48,602 nucleotides of DNA from Hydrogenophaga sp. (GTDB taxonomy: Bacteria > Pseudomonadota > Gammaproteobacteria > Burkholderiales > Burkholderiaceae_C), in the NCBI RefSeq assembly GCF_019264445.1, contig NZ_JAHVAB010000020.1, positions 1-48,602 of the forward strand, given 5' to 3'. The notes under the pieces were generated by a model that did not search any database, was not told the origin of the DNA, and saw only the letters and a list, made by a program, of their open reading frames with translations. Below, piece after piece: positions 45,249-48,602 of the stretch (positions are counted from its first letter, which is position 1; each line of letters starts with the position of its first letter). Both the position numbers and the translations under genes were made by a program.

Positions 45249-46838
45249 ATGAAAAAACTTCCCAATCCATTTGGCTGGCTCCGTCGACTGACGGTGGGTC
45301 AGCAGCTCTTCGGCGCGTTTGCGTCCATCCTGGTGTTGACGGCCGCTCTGGGCGCCACTGCTCTGGTGGGGTTGAAGAGCGTGGATGGCGAAGCCATCGC
45401 GCTGTCTGAAAAATGGCTCAAGGGCGTGGGCGCGTTGTCGGACGCACGCTCGCTGGCGGTCGAGTACCGCGAGTTCGAGATCAAGCACAGCCGCACCGCA
45501 GACGGCAGCTACCACGCCGAATACGAAGACAAGATGAAAGAGGCAGGCAAGTCGCTGCAGGCCTTGTTCACCGGCTACCAGGGCCGCGTCTCGGGCGATG
45601 AGGAAACCGCGCTCACTGCGAAGTTGATCGGCACCTGGACCGCTTACCAGCAGGCCAGTGAAAAGGTCATCAAGCTGGGGCGCGACAAACAGCAGGCGGA
45701 CGCCGCAGACATCGCCGACGGCCTCTCCAGCATGGCGTTCGAAGAAGTGGTCTCGTCCCTCAACGGATTGATCCAGTTCAACTACGACGGTGGAGAGTCC
45801 TCTGCCGGGCACGTCAAAACCGTTTACGACCAGGCAAGGTGGGCCGTCATCGGGTTGCTGGGCATGTCGTTGGCGATCGGCGTTGGCCTGGCAGCCATGA
45901 TCACCCGCAACATGCTCCGCCAGCTCGGCGGTGAGCCGCGAACCGCGGTCAACATTGCACGAGCTGTGGCCGAAGGCGATCTCACCACGCCGATCCACCT
46001 GAAGACCGGCGACACCGACAGCTTGCTGGCCTGGTTGCAGACCATGCAGGAGGGCTTGTCCAAGGCCGTCACCGATGTGCGCCGCAGCTCCGACTACGTG
46101 TCACACGCCAGCGGTGAGATTGCCTCCGGCAACCAGGACCTCTCGGCCCGCACGGAGCAGCAAGCCAGCGAACTGCAGGAGACCGCGGCCACCATGGAAC
46201 AGCTGGGTACGACCGTGCGCAACAACGCCGACAACGCACGCCAGGCCAGCGACTTGGCCCAGCGCGCGTCCAGCGTGGCGGTGCAGGGGGGCGATGTCGT
46301 GGGCAGCGTGGTGCAGACCATGAAAGGCATCAACGAAAGCAGCCGCAAGATCGGCGACATCATTGGTGTGATCGACGCCATCGCGTTCCAGACCAACATC
46401 CTGGCGCTCAATGCGGCCGTGGAAGCGGCGCGTGCAGGCGAACAGGGTCGCGGGTTTGCGGTGGTGGCGGGTGAGGTTCGCAACCTGGCCCAGCGCAGCG
46501 CCGAGGCTGCCAAGGAAATCAAGACATTGATCGGCGCCAGCGTCGAGCGTGTCGAGCAGGGTTCGGCGCTGGTGGACCAGGCCGGCACCACCATGAAGGA
46601 AGTGGTGGCGTCCATCCGCCGTGTGAGTGAAATCGTCGGCGAGATCTCTGCCGCGAGTTCCGAGCAAAGCTCAGGCGTCGCCCAGGTTGGGCAGGCCATC
46701 ACGCGCATGGACCAGGGCACGCAGCAGAACGCCGCGCTGGTGGAGCAAAGCGCCGCCGCAGCCGACAGCCTGAAGCAGCAGGCGCTGCAGCTGGTGGAAT
46801 CGGTGGCGGTGTTCAAGACGCGAAACGCCCGGGCCTGA
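45249..46838 (+). CDS. Methyl-accepting chemotaxis protein
   Basis: A 529-residue chemoreceptor. Membrane helix 1 is at about 20-42; a four-helix-bundle ligand domain fills about 43-195; helix 2 is at about 197-218; a HAMP domain follows (about 220-272). The cytoplasmic coiled-coil signalling domain has the conserved tip [20 protein letters not shown] and [20 protein letters not shown]. There is no CheR-tethering pentapeptide at the C-terminus (ends RNARA). It is cotranscribed with the secreted Cache protein 13 bases upstream, behind a FliA-like promoter. The ligand is unknown. Confidence 0.95.
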   Translation: MKKLPNPFGWLRRLTVGQQLFGAFASILVLTAALGATALVGLKSVDGEAIALSEKWLKGVGALSDARSLAVEYREFEIKHSRTADGSYHAEYEDKMKEAGKSLQALFTGYQGRVSGDEETALTAKLIGTWTAYQQASEKVIKLGRDKQQADAADIADGLSSMAFEEVVSSLNGLIQFNYDGGESSAGHVKTVYDQARWAVIGLLGMSLAIGVGLAAMITRNMLRQLGGEPRTAVNIARAVAEGDLTTPIHLKTGDTDSLLAWLQTMQEGLSKAVTDVRRSSDYVSHASGEIASGNQDLSARTEQQASELQETAATMEQLGTTVRNNADNARQASDLAQRASSVAVQGGDVVGSVVQTMKGINESSRKIGDIIGVIDAIAFQTNILALNAAVEAARAGEQGRGFAVVAGEVRNLAQRSAEAAKEIKTLIGASVERVEQGSALVDQAGTTMKEVVASIRRVSEIVGEISAASSEQSSGVAQVGQAITRMDQGTQQNAALVEQSAAAADSLKQQALQLVESVAVFKTRNARA

Positions 46839-46906
46839 ACTGAGGGGCGCACGGCGCCATTGCTTGTGCGCAGCGCGTCAAGGCGCGCGTTGGAGCGGTG
46901 GCACGG

Positions 46907-47821
46907 TCAGGTGGTGTCGCGAAGCCAGTAGCCTGGCTTGGCGTAGACCTTCTTCAGGTGCTCGATGAAAAAACGCACCTTCGCCGGCAGGTGCCGCTGC
47001 TGGGGGTAGACGGCCAGGATGTCGTAGGCGGGCAGGGCGAATTCGTCGAGCACCGTGACGAGTTCGCCGCGCTGGAGCTGGGCCTGGATTTCCCAGGTGG
47101 AGCGCCAGCCCAGGCCCATGCCTTCGCTCACCCAGCGGTGCAGCAGCTCGCCGTCGTTGCAGTCCAGGTTGCCTTCCACGCGCACCGTCACGGTCTTGCC
47201 CCCTTGCTGAAAGTACCAGCCCCGTTGCTGCCCGCCTTGCAGGTTGAAGGCCAGGCAGTTGTGCTGTTTCAGGTCGTCCAGTGTTTTCGGTTTGCCGTGC
47301 TTGCGAAAGTAGGCCGGCGTGCCGCAGACCACGCGCTGGTTGGTGGCGAGCTGGATGGCCACGAAGTTCGGGTCGATCGCGCCGCCAATGCGCAGGCCCA
47401 GGTCGTAGCCCTCGCGCACGAGGTCGACCACGCGGTCGGTGAGGTTGAAGGAAAGCTTCACCTCCGGGTTGGCTTTCAGGAAGGCGCTGGCGTGTGGCGC
47501 CACATGCAGGCGGCCAAATGCTGCCGGGGCCGAAACGACGAGGTGGCCGCTGGCCCGGTGTTTCTGCGCCGATACGGTGGCTTCGGCGCTGGCCCATTGC
47601 GTCAGCAGCGTGCGGCACTCGTCCAGAAAGCCCGCGCCCTGGTCGGTGAGGGCGAGGCGGCGCGTGGAGCGGTGAATGAGCTGCGTGCCCAGGCGGCGCT
47701 CGAGCGCGTCGATGCGCCGGCCCAGCATCACCGGTGTGATGCCGGCATGCAGCGCGGCGGCGGCCAGGCTGCCGTGCTCCATGGCCAGCACGAAAGCCTC
47801 GATTTCCTTGAAGCGGTCCAT
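46907..47821 (-). CDS. LysR-family transcriptional regulator (gcl-linked)
   Basis: A 304-residue LysR regulator of the AaeR/CrgA-like subgroup. The helix-turn-helix covers residues 1-60 (FKEIEAFVLAMEHGSLAAAA, HAGITPVMLGRRIDALERRL). The effector domain follows, with DLGLRIGGAIDPNFVAI. The ATG at 47821 (MDRFKEIEAF) is the family start; the longer in-frame extension covers the gcl promoter and is rejected. Divergent from gcl with 136 bases between, so it probably controls glyoxylate use. Confidence 0.92.
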   Translation of the reverse strand: MDRFKEIEAFVLAMEHGSLAAAALHAGITPVMLGRRIDALERRLGTQLIHRSTRRLALTDQGAGFLDECRTLLTQWASAEATVSAQKHRASGHLVVSAPAAFGRLHVAPHASAFLKANPEVKLSFNLTDRVVDLVREGYDLGLRIGGAIDPNFVAIQLATNQRVVCGTPAYFRKHGKPKTLDDLKQHNCLAFNLQGGQQRGWYFQQGGKTVTVRVEGNLDCNDGELLHRWVSEGMGLGWRSTWEIQAQLQRGELVTVLDEFALPAYDILAVYPQQRHLPAKVRFFIEHLKKVYAKPGYWLRDTT

Positions 47822-47822
47822 G

Positions 47823-47867
47823 GCGGCATGGTAATGCCGCAGACGGCCCATTGCATACCTGGGGTAT
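47823..47867. promoter_or_regulatory. Two dyads between the LysR gene and gcl
   Basis: GCGGCAT-GGTA-ATGCCGC (47823-47840) is a perfect 7-bp inverted repeat directly before the LysR start. ATACC-TGG-GGTAT (47855-47867) is a perfect 5-bp dyad of the ATAC/GTAT type used by some LysR proteins. Both are candidate operators. Confidence 0.45.
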
Positions 47868-47957
47868 CGAATCAACGTACCGCCACTGGCATTCTCAAGA
47901 GAGGAGCTTCTCCCTAGCATCCCTACCAGTCCATCAACCCAGGTAAGGAATCGCATC

Positions 47958-48602
<645 letters not shown>

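Overview
The window is about 48.6 kb of GC-rich DNA from a betaproteobacterium of the order Burkholderiales, most likely family Comamonadaceae and Hydrogenophaga-like. This placement is an inference from gene content and order: fkpB-ispH-serS next to radC and an Smr gene, hemC-hemD-hemX-hemY convergent with rne, rne divergent from rluC, and a PHP/EamA/YciO/M50/trpS run. Almost all of it is chromosomal core. The exception is one clear mobile element at 41369-44013.

Layout. 1-125 is a gene-free palindromic stretch. 126-7902 holds an FtsX-type ABC permease, a truncated haemoglobin, smr and radC (minus strand), then fkpB-ispH-serS and a GAF protein. 7996-10152 is a large beta-propeller lipoprotein, followed by tRNA-Ser(CGA) on the minus strand. 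10472-12501 is a membrane histidine kinase and a NarL-type response regulator arranged tail to tail. 12743-17201 is a minus-strand run: PHP phosphatase, EamA exporter, YciO/Sua5 protein, M50 peptidase, trpS. ppc (minus) is divergent from the haem operon hemC-hemD-hemX-hemY, which ends at a two-way terminator facing rne. A long rne leader separates rne from rluC. An H-NS-type protein and a low-molecular-weight tyrosine phosphatase follow.

30261-40535 is catabolic. It has an acyl-CoA synthetase, a hydratase and a LysR regulator on the minus strand. Divergent from these is an apparent operon for a two-part indolepyruvate:ferredoxin oxidoreductase plus a complete TRAP transporter (P, Q, M). An alpha/beta hydrolase follows.

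41369-44013 is a 2645-bp IS1595-family element with 27-bp imperfect terminal inverted repeats and a perfect 8-bp target duplication (TCTTTGGT). Besides its transposase it carries passenger material: a 274-residue winged-helix-like protein, an overlapping 40-codon gene, a perfect 12-bp dyad between divergent promoters, and a rightward unit with its own promoter, at least six hairpins, two tiny genes with strong ribosome binding sites, and a terminator. This is the best candidate in the window for an undescribed system.

44053-48602 holds an outer-membrane beta-barrel gene whose upstream region the element interrupted, a secreted Cache protein paired with a chemoreceptor behind a FliA-like promoter, a LysR regulator, and the divergent 5' part of glyoxylate carboligase, cut off by the window end.
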